A stretch of 64,000 nt of DNA. Source: Pseudoduganella rivuli. GTDB taxonomy: Bacteria > Pseudomonadota > Gammaproteobacteria > Burkholderiales > Burkholderiaceae_D. Numbering within the stretch: the stretch's first letter is position 1; every line of letters starts with the position of its first letter. A program made the position numbers and the translations under genes. Below the pieces are notes generated by a model. It ran no database searches and was not told the origin of the DNA. It was given only the letters and a program-made list of their open reading frames with translations. Shown in pieces: positions 24,299 through 33,323 of this stretch. The DNA is taken from contig NZ_WKJJ01000014.1 of NCBI RefSeq assembly GCF_009674485.1, forward strand, positions 124,001 through 188,000, read 5' to 3'.

Positions 24299-25639
24299 TT
24301 ACGCCTGGCGCATCATCTCAGCCTTGACTTCCGTGTAGTAGTCGTCGCTGATGCGGTACTTGAACATCAGGGCGCCCATCAGGAAGTGGAAGAAGCCGGG
24401 CAGCACGGACAGCATCAGCGCGATGCCGTTCAGCGCAACCGCCGTCTGCTCCTGGTTCGGCTGGTAATCGAAGTACGCAAACAGCACGCCCACCAGCCAG
24501 CCCGCGATCCCCATGCCCGCCTTCTGGCACACGGAAATGCCGCCGAAGGCAAAGCCGGACACGCGCTGGCCGGTTTTCAGCTGGCCATAGTCGATGGTCT
24601 CGGCAATGGCGGACCAGAACACGGGCGCATGCAAATCCACCACGAACGACAGCATGAAGTACAGCACCGATGCCAGCACCATGTCGCCCGGCTTGACGAA
24701 TACATAGATCGCCACCGACAGCAGCGCCACCAGGATTTGCGAGTAGCGGAACAGTTTGACCTTGCAATAAAACTTGGTGATCCACGTCGATGCGATCATC
24801 GACAGGATGGCGGCCGCCACGCCCAGCGACATGAAGGCCGAGACAGCGGCGGTGTCGCCGCCCAGGTAATACTTGGCGTAATACATCGCCACGGAGCCGC
24901 GCAGCACGTAGCCGATCGTGCCCGTCACGCAGACGCCGCACAGGATCAGCCACTGGTCATTGCGCAGCAGCACTTGCAGCTGCGCCCACAGCGACTGCTT
25001 TTGCACCACGTGCGGCACGCGCTCGGTGGTGGTGGCAAAGCAGAACAGGAACAGGCCGACGCCGATCACCGCCATCACCGCCATCGCCAGCTGGTAGCCG
25101 GCCGCCTTGTCTTCGCCGCCCCAGCGGCTGGCCAGCATCGGCACCACGATGGTGACCAGGAAACCGGCGATCTTGGCGAAGAACAGCCGGTAGCCGTTGG
25201 CCGACAGGCGTTCCTGCGGGTCGGACGTCAGGCTGCTGGGCAGTGAAATATACGGAATCCCGACACCGGCCGTCATCACGGTCATCAGGATGTACGTCGA
25301 ATACGCCCACAGCAGCTTGGCGTCATAGCCCCACGACGGCGTGGTGAAAACGAAAAACACGCTGATACCGTATGGCACGGCCAGCAGCAGGAAATACGGG
25401 CGGTAGCGTCCCCAGCGCGTGGTGACGCGGTCAGTGATCTGGCCCATCACCAGGTCGGCCAGCGCACCGATGAACTTCACCACGAGGAACAGCGTGGCCA
25501 TGTCCAGCGGCTTCAGGCCGAAAATATCGGTGTAATAAAAGGTGATGATCAACATCATCGACGAGATCACCACGTTCAGCGCCATGTCGCCCGCGCCGAA
25601 GCCGACCTTTTCCAGCGTGGTTAATTTTTGCGTGTGCAT
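24299..25639 (-). CDS. GPH-family sugar:cation symporter
   Basis: 446 residues with about twelve membrane segments. KVGFGAGDMALNVVISSMMLIITFYYTDIFG at the start, DLVMGQITDRVTTRWGRYRPYFL in the first half and LSANGYRLFFAKIAG in the middle are the hallmarks of the glycoside-pentoside-hexuronide:cation symporters (LacS/MelB/XynB type). It sits in the inner membrane and co-transports a glycoside with H+ or Na+. Operon with a cytoplasmic GH43 and galM, and a TonB receptor gene upstream, points to arabino-oligosaccharides. A GGAG site lies 6 bp before the ATG. Confidence 0.9.
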   Translation of the reverse strand: MHTQKLTTLEKVGFGAGDMALNVVISSMMLIITFYYTDIFGLKPLDMATLFLVVKFIGALADLVMGQITDRVTTRWGRYRPYFLLLAVPYGISVFFVFTTPSWGYDAKLLWAYSTYILMTVMTAGVGIPYISLPSSLTSDPQERLSANGYRLFFAKIAGFLVTIVVPMLASRWGGEDKAAGYQLAMAVMAVIGVGLFLFCFATTTERVPHVVQKQSLWAQLQVLLRNDQWLILCGVCVTGTIGYVLRGSVAMYYAKYYLGGDTAAVSAFMSLGVAAAILSMIASTWITKFYCKVKLFRYSQILVALLSVAIYVFVKPGDMVLASVLYFMLSFVVDLHAPVFWSAIAETIDYGQLKTGQRVSGFAFGGISVCQKAGMGIAGWLVGVLFAYFDYQPNQEQTAVALNGIALMLSVLPGFFHFLMGALMFKYRISDDYYTEVKAEMMRQA

Positions 25640-25677
25640 CTGATGCTCCAGTTACCTTGTTTGACGCCGTCGGCCGG

Positions 25678-25747
25678 CATGGCGGCTTGCAAGCAAACCG
25701 CCCTACGGAGTTTGAGTCCGTAGGGCGGATCTTGCAAACCCGCCATG
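25678..25747. repeat. Dispersed palindrome, inverted pair (copies C1 and C2)
   Basis: CATGGCGGCTTGCAAG..CCGCCCTACGGA (25678-25709) and its reverse orientation (25717-25747) face each other across 7 bp, giving a near-perfect long hairpin like a BIME. It sits between the stop of the TonB receptor gene and the start of the symporter gene and could end or weaken read-through between them. Confidence 0.7.
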
Positions 25748-25840
25748 CGGGTTTGCGGCTGGCGCTGCCCCGATTGCAGCGCCGGACCGGCCATGCCACC
25801 GCCTCTGACCTCGGCGGCACAGCCGTTCATACAACTCCCT

Positions 25841-28720
25841 TTACATCCTCCAGCGCAAGGCAGCCGAGACCGAACGTCCGATCTGGACCGTACCGAAATT
25901 GGTCACCTGAGCGTTACCCGCATTGCCGAAGTGGTAGTACTGCTGCTGCATTTCGTTGGTCAAGTTGACACCACTGATATCGAACGACATGTTGTCATTG
26001 ATTTTGTAGGAGATTTGCATGTCCACACTCTTTTCCGGATGACGCCAGATACCAATCGGATTTGCAAACAGGGCGGCTTCGTTGCTGGCCAGGAAGCCGG
26101 AGCGCCAGACATAGGACAAGCGCGCGCTGATCGGACCCTTTTCATAAGCCAGGGTGGCGTTGTACGAGCTCTTCGACACGCCGAAGAACGGTGTCTCGAG
26201 CTGGGCGACGATAACGCCGGCGTCATTGGCGTCGGGCACGTTCTGCGACGAGGTGAGGCGCGTATAGCTGCCCTGGATGCCCATACCGTCCAGCAGGCTC
26301 GGCAGCCCTTTCGGGAAGTAGATCAAACCGAGCTCGGCGCCCTTGATCGTGCCGTTGGAGGCATTGACCGGCGAGTTGATGACGTAGTCATAGCCGTTCG
26401 TATGGTTGCCGCCCGAGGTCGAGTTGCGGAACGGGTCGTTCGCCGGATCGACGTGAACCTTGTGACGCAAGTTCACGACCAGGCCGTCGATCTTGCGATT
26501 GAACAAAGTGCCGTAGACTGCGCTGTCCTTCTGGAAATACCACTCACCCGTCAAATCGAAGTTCTTGGAGCGCGTCGGTTTCAGGTCCGGATTGCCGCCG
26601 CTGCCCGAGCCATAACCCACCTTCGAAACGTCGTCACCGAGTTGCAAGACAGGATTCAGATCACCGAAGTTCGGGCGGCGCAGCGTTTCGCCGTAGTTGA
26701 AGCGCATCACCACGTCCTTGGCCGGGTCGTAAATCAGGGTCATGCTCGGCAGGACCTTGCTGGTCGACTTGCTGGCACTGGACGACGTGACCGCCTTGGT
26801 GGTGGCATCAACCTTGTAGAAGGTCATGTCGGTATCGACCTTGACGTAGCGCACGCCGAAATTGCCGCGCAGGCGATGGCCGAACAGTTCGTTTTGGGTA
26901 TTCCCCATCAGGAAGAGGTTGTTCGTCTTTTCATCGACCTCGAACGTCTTCTGCAGGCTCAGTTTGTCCGTTGTCAGGAAGTTCCGATCGACCGAGTTAT
27001 ACAGCTTACGCCAGTCGTCGATATGGTCGCGGATGTAGTAGGCATTGGGCTCCACCCAAGAGCGCGGGACGTCCGAGATGCCCGTGCCGAAATTCGAGTT
27101 GGTGGACGAATACTCCGGGCCCAGCGAGGCGAGGTTGCGGTTCAGGGTGCCCGATTGCGTCCGGTTAGCCTCCGACGCTTTGCGGTCGTCGAAGCGCACG
27201 CCGAACTGGATCGTCTGCAACGCCCCCCAGTCGGCATCGTAGACGCCCGACAGGCTGGCCGTCGCGGCGCTGCCCTTATTGCGGTTGGCGTTATCGTAGA
27301 ACTGCGCGACATTCCACTTGGCCGGGTTGGCCAGGTCGGCGTCATTATTGAAATGGAACGCCGTGTTGTTGCCGCCGGCATTGAAGTCGACGTTGATAGA
27401 CGGCGCAACGCGATCAATCCGGGTGGCAGTGAATTCCGAGTGATAGCTGCTGCTTTGGTACGACAGATCACCTTCCAGCTTCAGGCGGTCGCCGAGGTCC
27501 CACTTGCCATTCAGGGCATAAATGCGGGAATCGGTCGCCGACGTGGTGTAGTCGCCGCTGTTGAAGCCATAGACGTTATTGACTGAACGGCTCTTGATAA
27601 CGTTCGTTCCCGGGAACGTCGTGATCGACCCCGCAGGGTTGCTGCCGAGATCACCCCACCAGTCAACAAAGCTGAACAGCAACCGGTTGAAGGACTTGTC
27701 ACGATAGCCGTTGTACATCGATTCGAAGGTGTAGACCGAATCCCCGTTTGGTTTCCACTGCAAGGCGATATTGGCGGCAGGACGCTTGCGTTCGCCCTCG
27801 ACATCGCTCTGGAAAACGGCGTCACGCGCCAGGTAATATGGATAAGCTTTGCCGTTGAAATTCAGCGTTGAACCCGCCGCCATCGGCAAGCCGGTATGGG
27901 TACCAGGCGTCCAGATATTGTTGTCGAAGATGCGCTGCAAGGGCGTATAGCCTGCAGGATCTTCGGCGGCATTCGGGCTGACAAATGGCACCATGGCACC
28001 CGGCGTCACACTTTCATTGCGGTATTTCGTCTGGCTGGCCGACAGATTGACCAGGGCGCCGACTTCGCCGATGCCGGTTTCCCAGCGGTTGCTTAACATG
28101 GCGCTGAGCTGCGGGTTCGCCTTTTTCGCGGGATCGAGATAGGTTTCACGCGCAGAAAGCGAAACTTTCGGCCCCTTGAAATCGAACGGCCGCAGCGATT
28201 TCACGTCAACTTGGCCTGCAATACCGGTTTCCAACTGGCTGGCGTCGCGCGTTTTGTAGACGTCAATCTGGCGAACCAGGGTCGAGGGAATGTCCTGAAG
28301 CGCGACCTGCGTGCCGGACGCGGTAAAAATATTGCGGCCGTTCCAGGTTGTCTGGGCGTCGGGCAGGCCACGGATGGACAGGGTGCCAACTTCGCCGCCG
28401 GCGCGGTTGGTGACCTGGATCCCCGTCACACGCTGCAGCGCCTCGACGACATTACTATCAGGCAGCTTGCCGATGTCTTCGGCAACAACCGATTCCACGA
28501 CCTGGTCGTTGGTGCGCTTGTTGGCCAAGCTCTTGATCATCGATGCCTTGACGCCCGTGACGACCACGGTCGTGGCGTCAGTCGGCTCCGTCTTTTCGGC
28601 GGCCGCTTGGGCCCACACCGAAGCGCTGCTGAGCAGGCCGGCTGCCATCAGCGATGCCACAGTTACTTTTAACATGAAAGGATTGCGTGCGGCCGCAACT
28701 GGGCCTTGTGTCCGTTCCAT
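25841..28720 (-). CDS. TonB-dependent outer-membrane receptor for plant oligosaccharides
   Basis: 959 residues with a GGAG site before the ATG. An N-terminal hydrophobic region ends at SVWAQA; a TonB-box-like TTVVVTG follows. The plug domain shows VVEALQRVTGIQVTNRAGGEVGTLSIRGLP and the barrel ends in ALRWRM, the aromatic-rich terminus needed for barrel insertion. The length and the plug wording are those of the large Xanthomonas/Caulobacter-type receptors used for carbohydrates rather than siderophores. Beside a GPH symporter, cytoplasmic GH43 and galM, arabino-oligosaccharide import across the outer membrane is the likely job. The exact ligand is unknown. Confidence 0.88.
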   Translation of the reverse strand: MERTQGPVAAARNPFMLKVTVASLMAAGLLSSASVWAQAAAEKTEPTDATTVVVTGVKASMIKSLANKRTNDQVVESVVAEDIGKLPDSNVVEALQRVTGIQVTNRAGGEVGTLSIRGLPDAQTTWNGRNIFTASGTQVALQDIPSTLVRQIDVYKTRDASQLETGIAGQVDVKSLRPFDFKGPKVSLSARETYLDPAKKANPQLSAMLSNRWETGIGEVGALVNLSASQTKYRNESVTPGAMVPFVSPNAAEDPAGYTPLQRIFDNNIWTPGTHTGLPMAAGSTLNFNGKAYPYYLARDAVFQSDVEGERKRPAANIALQWKPNGDSVYTFESMYNGYRDKSFNRLLFSFVDWWGDLGSNPAGSITTFPGTNVIKSRSVNNVYGFNSGDYTTSATDSRIYALNGKWDLGDRLKLEGDLSYQSSSYHSEFTATRIDRVAPSINVDFNAGGNNTAFHFNNDADLANPAKWNVAQFYDNANRNKGSAATASLSGVYDADWGALQTIQFGVRFDDRKASEANRTQSGTLNRNLASLGPEYSSTNSNFGTGISDVPRSWVEPNAYYIRDHIDDWRKLYNSVDRNFLTTDKLSLQKTFEVDEKTNNLFLMGNTQNELFGHRLRGNFGVRYVKVDTDMTFYKVDATTKAVTSSSASKSTSKVLPSMTLIYDPAKDVVMRFNYGETLRRPNFGDLNPVLQLGDDVSKVGYGSGSGGNPDLKPTRSKNFDLTGEWYFQKDSAVYGTLFNRKIDGLVVNLRHKVHVDPANDPFRNSTSGGNHTNGYDYVINSPVNASNGTIKGAELGLIYFPKGLPSLLDGMGIQGSYTRLTSSQNVPDANDAGVIVAQLETPFFGVSKSSYNATLAYEKGPISARLSYVWRSGFLASNEAALFANPIGIWRHPEKSVDMQISYKINDNMSFDISGVNLTNEMQQQYYHFGNAGNAQVTNFGTVQIGRSVSAALRWRM

Positions 28721-28770
28721 TTGGTCTCCAATACCATTTTAGTTATCGATTCCGGGCCCTTGCCAAACCC

Positions 28771-28860
28771 GTCTGCCTGGAAACCATATTAATTGTCGGG
28801 ACTGAATTCAATCCAATCAAATTTTTGCGCTTTTTGATATCGTTTTCGATATCGCATAAC
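28771..28860 (-). promoter_or_regulatory. Promoter region of the TonB receptor with GATATCG inverted repeat
   Basis: A perfect inverted repeat GATATCG-TTTT-CGATATC lies at 28836-28853. On the minus strand it is followed by TTGATT/TTGGAT and an AT-rich TTAATAT stretch (about 28785-28795) that could supply -35 and -10 elements, then about 65 bases of leader. The repeat shares ATATCGA with the arabinose operon promoter at 15546-15587. Confidence 0.45.
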
Positions 28861-28948
28861 ATATTCATCACGGCCAAAGGTTGTACGACAACCGCCAACC
28901 TTACAGGATGGATATAGGCGCCGCAAGGGAAAACAGAGGGGGGAGGAA

Positions 28949-28971
28949 CCGGCGGGCGGACGACCCGCCGG
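28949..28971 (-). terminator. Possible terminator of the HD-GYP gene
   Basis: Perfect 8-bp stem CCGGCGGG / CCCGCCGG with a 7-base loop, 40 bp after the HD-GYP stop. On the minus strand it is followed by TTCCTCC, so the U-tract is poor; it may simply be a 3' stabilising hairpin. Confidence 0.45.
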
Positions 28972-29010
28972 AAAATCTGACTGTGTCTGAAGCGCAACAA
29001 ATGCTACGAT

Positions 29011-30324
29011 TTATGCAAACTCGATGGCGCCTGACCAATAGCGGTCGATGTCTTGCAACCCCCACGCGGACGCATCTTCGCGTGCCACGATGCTGTCGGT
29101 CACGGCAGGCGACGCCAGGTCGATCAATTCCGGGCGTACGTAGCCGCGCGCCTTGGCCGAATAAAAAATCCGCACCTTGGGCTTGATCAGCGACTGGCCG
29201 ACCGGCAATTCCACGACCACGCCCAACCGTTCAGACTTCAGCCGCACCAGGGTGCCGACCGGGTAAATACCGATACATTTAATAAAGGCGGCAAACATGT
29301 GCTCATCGAAATGGCCTTTGCTCCACTCCGCCATGCGGCGCAGCGACTCGGCCGGACACCAGCCCTGTTTATACGGACGGTTCGACGTGATGGCGTCATA
29401 CACGTCGCAAATGGCGCCCATGCGTGCAAACAGGCTGATCTGGTCGCCCTTCAGCCCTTCCGGATAGCCGCTGCCATCGATTTTTTCATGGTGGTGCAGG
29501 CAGACGTCGAGCGCCGCCTCCAGCATGCCGGGCGTTTCCAGCAGCATTTGGTGGCCCTTGACGGGATGTTGCTTAACGGCATTAAACTCTTCGTCCGTCA
29601 ACTTGCCGGGTTTGTTCAGGATCGGCGCCGGCACCGCCATCTTGCCGATATCGTGCAACAATCCGGCCAGGCCGGCCTGCCGGATTTGTTCGTCATCGAG
29701 TTCCAGTTGCTTGCCCAGCGCAATCATCAGCGCGCACACGGCCACCGAATGCATGTACGTGTAATCGTCCGCCGTCTTCAGGCGCGCCAGGCCGATTACC
29801 GCGCCCGCGTTGCGCATCACGGATTCGGAAATTTCCTCCACCAGCGGCAACGCCGCGTCGACGGTCACGGCTTTGCCCATGCGGGCTTCGGTAAACATCG
29901 AGTGCACGGCTTCGCGCGATTTCTTGATCAATGCCGACGCGTGCTTGAGTTCACTGGCCATGCTGACGGGCGCGATCGAGCGCAGCGGGGCACGCGCGGG
30001 ACGTGGCGCCGGTGCAGGGGCAGGCGTTGCGGCAGATACGACGGTCTCAGGCGCATCGCCTTCCGCTTCGACGTCACCGTCTTCGTCCGGCGCATCGGCG
30101 TCACCGTGGCCGGCATCGCTTCCTTGCGGCGTTGGCGCCGACGGGCGCGACTTGCTGAAATCGACCCACACTTCCTTGATGGTGCTGGCCTGTATGCGCT
30201 GTAAATCCTCGAGCCGTTCCAGCAATATATGCTTTTGCCAGAACGGCGAGGCAATCCAGGAACCGACTATTTTCTCGATATACATACCGAGCTTCAATTG
30301 ATGTACGGAAATCTTCTTCAGCAT
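29011..30324 (-). CDS. HD-GYP domain protein, probable cyclic-di-GMP phosphodiesterase
   Basis: 437 residues from MLKKISVHQLKLGMYIEKI, with GAGGG four bases ahead of the ATG, which decides this start over in-frame upstream Met codons. Residues 1-60 are the DUF3391 domain that commonly precedes HD-GYP. A low-complexity acidic and Ala-Pro linker follows (about 60-118). The HD-GYP domain has HSVAV (His192), HDIGK (224-228), HHHEKIDGSGYP (278-288) and the later DVYDAITSNRPYK. All metal ligands and the GYP motif are intact, so active hydrolysis of c-di-GMP is likely. It is cytoplasmic and divergent from the MFS gene; no partner gene is visible. Confidence 0.9.
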   Translation of the reverse strand: MLKKISVHQLKLGMYIEKIVGSWIASPFWQKHILLERLEDLQRIQASTIKEVWVDFSKSRPSAPTPQGSDAGHGDADAPDEDGDVEAEGDAPETVVSAATPAPAPAPRPARAPLRSIAPVSMASELKHASALIKKSREAVHSMFTEARMGKAVTVDAALPLVEEISESVMRNAGAVIGLARLKTADDYTYMHSVAVCALMIALGKQLELDDEQIRQAGLAGLLHDIGKMAVPAPILNKPGKLTDEEFNAVKQHPVKGHQMLLETPGMLEAALDVCLHHHEKIDGSGYPEGLKGDQISLFARMGAICDVYDAITSNRPYKQGWCPAESLRRMAEWSKGHFDEHMFAAFIKCIGIYPVGTLVRLKSERLGVVVELPVGQSLIKPKVRIFYSAKARGYVRPELIDLASPAVTDSIVAREDASAWGLQDIDRYWSGAIEFA

Positions 30325-30461
30325 ACTGTCCCTCATTCCATACGGAAACCAATCCGGTTTCATGCTATGCCAATTGCGACGATGCTGCAATTTAATAAAT
30401 TTGTTGGAATCGCGAAAACGATAACAAGATACACTTGCCCTTTGTCATTTGTTTATTGCTC

Positions 30462-31682
30462 ATGCCTTTCCGCCGCATCAATCTCGCAATCCTGGCTTGT
30501 ACGCAAATCATGTCGTGGGGCGCGCTGTATTACGCGATCGCCATCCTGGCGCCCGCCATGGCCAACGACCTGGGTTGGCGCAGCGAAACCGTGATCGGCG
30601 CGTTTTCATGGAGCTTGCTGGTGTCGGGCGCCGCGGCCACACCGGTCGGCATGCTGATCGACCGCCACGGAGGACGCTGGGTGATGGGCGCGGGTTCCCT
30701 GCTGTGCGGTGCGGGTTTCGCGGCGCTCAGCAATGTGCACACGGTGGCGGCGTATTACGCAGCCTGGACGGTGCTGGGCGTGGCCATGGCGATGACCATG
30801 TACGAAGCCGCGTTCGCCACCATTAACCGCGAATTCGGCATGCAAAGCCGGCAAGCGATTTCCACGCTGACCTTGTTCGGCGGCTTCGCCAGCACCGTGT
30901 CCTGGCCGCTGACACAACATTTGCTGGGTTCGCTCGGCTGGCGCGAGACATGGCTGTGCTATGGCGTGGCGCACTGGCTGGTATGCATGCCGCTGCATTT
31001 GCTGCTGCAACCGGGGGAGCGCCTGCCGCCGGTCGCCAATCCCGGCACGGCTTCCGCTACTTCCGCCGCTGCCACAGCGACAACAGCCGCCACGCCGGAT
31101 ACCGCCCCGCGCGACCACACGCTGGCCGAAGCCGTGCGCCACCCCGCGTTCTGGAAACTGGGCTTCGCGTTTTCAGCCAACAGCTTTATTTTTGCCGCGC
31201 TGTCCGTGCACCTGATCCCGCTGCTGCAACAATATGGCCACGCGGCCGGCGTGGCCGTGGCGCTGGCCGCGCTGGTGGGGCCGATGCAGGTGGCGGGACG
31301 TATTGGCGAAATGACCGTGGGCCGCCGCGCGCTGCCGCAAACCATCGGCAAGATCACCTTTGGCGCCCTGCCGGCTGCGCTGCTGGCTCTGTTGCTGTTC
31401 GGCCGCCACGGCTGGGCTGCCGCCGCGTTTTGCGTGCTGTACGGGATGAGCAACGGCATCCTCACCATCGTGCGGGGCACGATCCCGCAAATGCTGTTCG
31501 GGCGGCGCCATTACGGCGCGATTTCCGGCGCGCTGGCCGGACCGTCGCTGCTGTCGCGCGCGGCGGGACCGCTGGCCGTGGCGGCGCTGGTGCAAGCCGG
31601 CTCGCCCGCCGTGTTGCTGCTGGTGTTGCTGGTGGCCGCGCTGGCGTCGCTGGCTTGCTATCTGCTGGCGATACGCCACTGA
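30462..31682 (+). CDS. MFS transporter, substrate unknown
   Basis: 406 residues from MPFRRINLAILACTQIMSWG; a TTG 27 bases earlier is in frame but unlikely. Twelve hydrophobic segments are visible, with an Ala-Thr-rich central loop (about residues 195-220) and the MFS-type loop GMLIDRHGGRWVMGAGS between segments 2 and 3. SWGALYYAIAILAPAMANDLGW resembles the first helix of monocarboxylate-porter-like bacterial MFS proteins. A role in uptake or efflux cannot be told from sequence, and neighbours are unrelated: an HD-GYP gene upstream and a binding-protein gene downstream. Confidence 0.78.
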   Translation: MPFRRINLAILACTQIMSWGALYYAIAILAPAMANDLGWRSETVIGAFSWSLLVSGAAATPVGMLIDRHGGRWVMGAGSLLCGAGFAALSNVHTVAAYYAAWTVLGVAMAMTMYEAAFATINREFGMQSRQAISTLTLFGGFASTVSWPLTQHLLGSLGWRETWLCYGVAHWLVCMPLHLLLQPGERLPPVANPGTASATSAAATATTAATPDTAPRDHTLAEAVRHPAFWKLGFAFSANSFIFAALSVHLIPLLQQYGHAAGVAVALAALVGPMQVAGRIGEMTVGRRALPQTIGKITFGALPAALLALLLFGRHGWAAAAFCVLYGMSNGILTIVRGTIPQMLFGRRHYGAISGALAGPSLLSRAAGPLAVAALVQAGSPAVLLLVLLVAALASLACYLLAIRH

Positions 31683-31752
31683 CAATGTTCCCGATGTTTC
31701 CCGTTGTTTCCTGTCCTATACTGTTCTGTGCCCAACCCGATCAAGCCCGCCC

Positions 31753-32547
31753 ATGACATCGCGACCGACACGCCTGCTTGCCGCCCTGTGCACCGCTTGC
31801 TTCCTGCTGCTGGCGGGCAGTTGCGCGGTCGCCGGGGAAATCGCGCTGACCGCGATTAACACGTACCGCTACCCGCCGTTCCTCTATCCGGATGGCAGCG
31901 GCCTGTGCGACATCCTGGTGCGGCACCTGAACCAGCAATTGAAAGGCCGCTATAAATTCGAATTGCAGCACTTGCCCCGCATGCGGCTGCTGCGTGCGCA
32001 CCTGGATGCGCCGCTGCATTTCGACGCGGTGGGCCTGATGCTGGCGCCGAATTTCATCGATGACGACGGCCGCTCGCGCTACCTGTGGAGCACGCCCATC
32101 TTCGAGGATTACAACGTGCTGGTATTTGCCGGCGCCACGCCACCGCCGGTGCGCCTGCTGTCCGACCTGAAGGGCAAACGCTATGGCACCATACGCGGCT
32201 ACCGCTACATGGGACTGGAAACCATGATCGCGGACGGCGTGATCCAGCTCGACCTGACCAACGATGAACATTCGAACCTGCGCAAGCTGCTGGCGGGCCG
32301 GATCGACTTCACGCAAATGAACCGTTTCATGTACCGCAACGTCGCCTCGGAAGCGGAGTTTGCCGGCAAGCTGTCCTACGTGCGCACGCCGGGCCCGAAC
32401 AGCTTCGCGCGCCACGTGTTCGTGGCGCGCGACCGGCCGGAATTGATGGCCGCCATCAACGAAGCGCTGGCCACCCTGCCCTGCAACCCGGACTGGCAAG
32501 CGATGGCGCACAAGACGGATATCGTGGTCCCCGCCTGCGCGCGGTAA
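31753..32547 (+). CDS. Periplasmic substrate-binding protein (SBP_bac_3-like)
   Basis: 264 residues, signal peptide LLAALCTACFLLLAGSCAVA; the AGSC does not make a good lipobox, so a soluble periplasmic protein is more likely. The fold is that of polar-amino-acid-type binding proteins: an early strand with NTYRYPPFLYPDGSGLCDILVRHLN, a middle YLWSTPIFEDYNVLVF, and the hinge region LSDLKGKRYGTIRGYRY. There is no permease or ATPase beside it, so it may serve as an orphan binding or sensory protein. Such orphans are common in betaproteobacteria. Ligand unknown. Confidence 0.75.
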   Translation: MTSRPTRLLAALCTACFLLLAGSCAVAGEIALTAINTYRYPPFLYPDGSGLCDILVRHLNQQLKGRYKFELQHLPRMRLLRAHLDAPLHFDAVGLMLAPNFIDDDGRSRYLWSTPIFEDYNVLVFAGATPPPVRLLSDLKGKRYGTIRGYRYMGLETMIADGVIQLDLTNDEHSNLRKLLAGRIDFTQMNRFMYRNVASEAEFAGKLSYVRTPGPNSFARHVFVARDRPELMAAINEALATLPCNPDWQAMAHKTDIVVPACAR

Positions 32548-32555
32548 CAGGCCTT

Positions 32556-33323
32556 TCAGTTGCCGGGCGCGTTGTCCCGGTGGGCTTTCAGCGCGCGGAA
32601 GGCGATGCCGCGGTCATCGCCCAGCAGGAACGCGTGGACGCCCCGCTCGCGCCACATGGCGTATTGGCCCGCCACGCGCGGCATGGCGCAATACGGCACA
32701 CCCCGCGCCCGGCACGCCCGCGCCACCGCCGCGATGGCTTCCTGCACGGCCGGATGCTGCGCCTGGCCGGGTACACCCAGCGACTGCGACAAGTCCATCG
32801 CCCCCTCCAGCACCATGCCGATACCCGGCACGGCCAGGATGTCGTCAATGGCATCCGCTCCGTCCCGGTCTTCGATCATCGCCACCACCAGGACGTTGCG
32901 GTTGGCCTGCTCCATGTATTGCGCCAGCGGCAACCGTCCGAACCCCGTGGTGCGGCCGCCGCTGACGCCGCGCCGTCCCAGCGGGCAATAGCGGCTGGCC
33001 GCCACCGCCAGTTCCGCATCGGCGCGGCCCCGCACGCGCGGCACCACGATGCCCATGGCGCCGCAATCGAGCGCGCGCAGGATCGCGCCCTCGTCCGGCC
33101 CCGGCACCCGCACCAGCGGCGTGATGCCCGCGCATTCGGCCGCGCGCACCATGTGTTCCAGCGTTTCCGGATTGACGCACACATGCTCCATGTCGAGGAT
33201 GACGAAGTCGTAGCCGGCATAGCCCGCCATTTCCACCATCAGCGCGGACGGCATCGCATTGAGCACACCGTGAATCGCACGCCCATCCGCTAACGCCTGC
33301 AACAGGGGGTTAGCCCGCAGCAT
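32556..33323 (-). CDS. HpcH/HpaI-family aldolase, probable siderophore citrate synthase (SbnG/AcsB-like)
   Basis: 255 residues from MLRANPLLQALADG with a strong GGAGG site; the start overlaps the end of the decarboxylase gene by 14 bp, making it the last gene of the siderophore operon. HpcH/HpaI motifs: GYDFVILDMEHVCVNPETL (metal and base residues), PLVRVPGPDEGAILRALDCGAMGIVVPRV and SRYCPLGRRGVSGGR. In staphyloferrin B (SbnG) and achromobactin (AcsB) loci, enzymes of this fold make citrate from oxaloacetate and acetyl-CoA, supplying the siderophore backbone when the TCA cycle is limited. That role is inferred from context; ordinary aldolase activity cannot be excluded. Confidence 0.8.
   Translation of the reverse strand: MLRANPLLQALADGRAIHGVLNAMPSALMVEMAGYAGYDFVILDMEHVCVNPETLEHMVRAAECAGITPLVRVPGPDEGAILRALDCGAMGIVVPRVRGRADAELAVAASRYCPLGRRGVSGGRTTGFGRLPLAQYMEQANRNVLVVAMIEDRDGADAIDDILAVPGIGMVLEGAMDLSQSLGVPGQAQHPAVQEAIAAVARACRARGVPYCAMPRVAGQYAMWRERGVHAFLLGDDRGIAFRALKAHRDNAPGN

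Noticed and set aside
25678..25747. Inverted repeats as insertion-sequence ends or a CRISPR repeat
   Set aside because: No transposase or target duplication is visible and there are only two facing copies with a 7-bp gap. The same unit occurs singly elsewhere, which fits a REP/BIME element.
29011..30390. HD-GYP gene starting at the first in-frame Met (30390)
   Set aside because: The ATG at 30324 has a GAGGG site at correct distance and gives the usual DUF3391 start; the longer form adds 22 residues of no family likeness.
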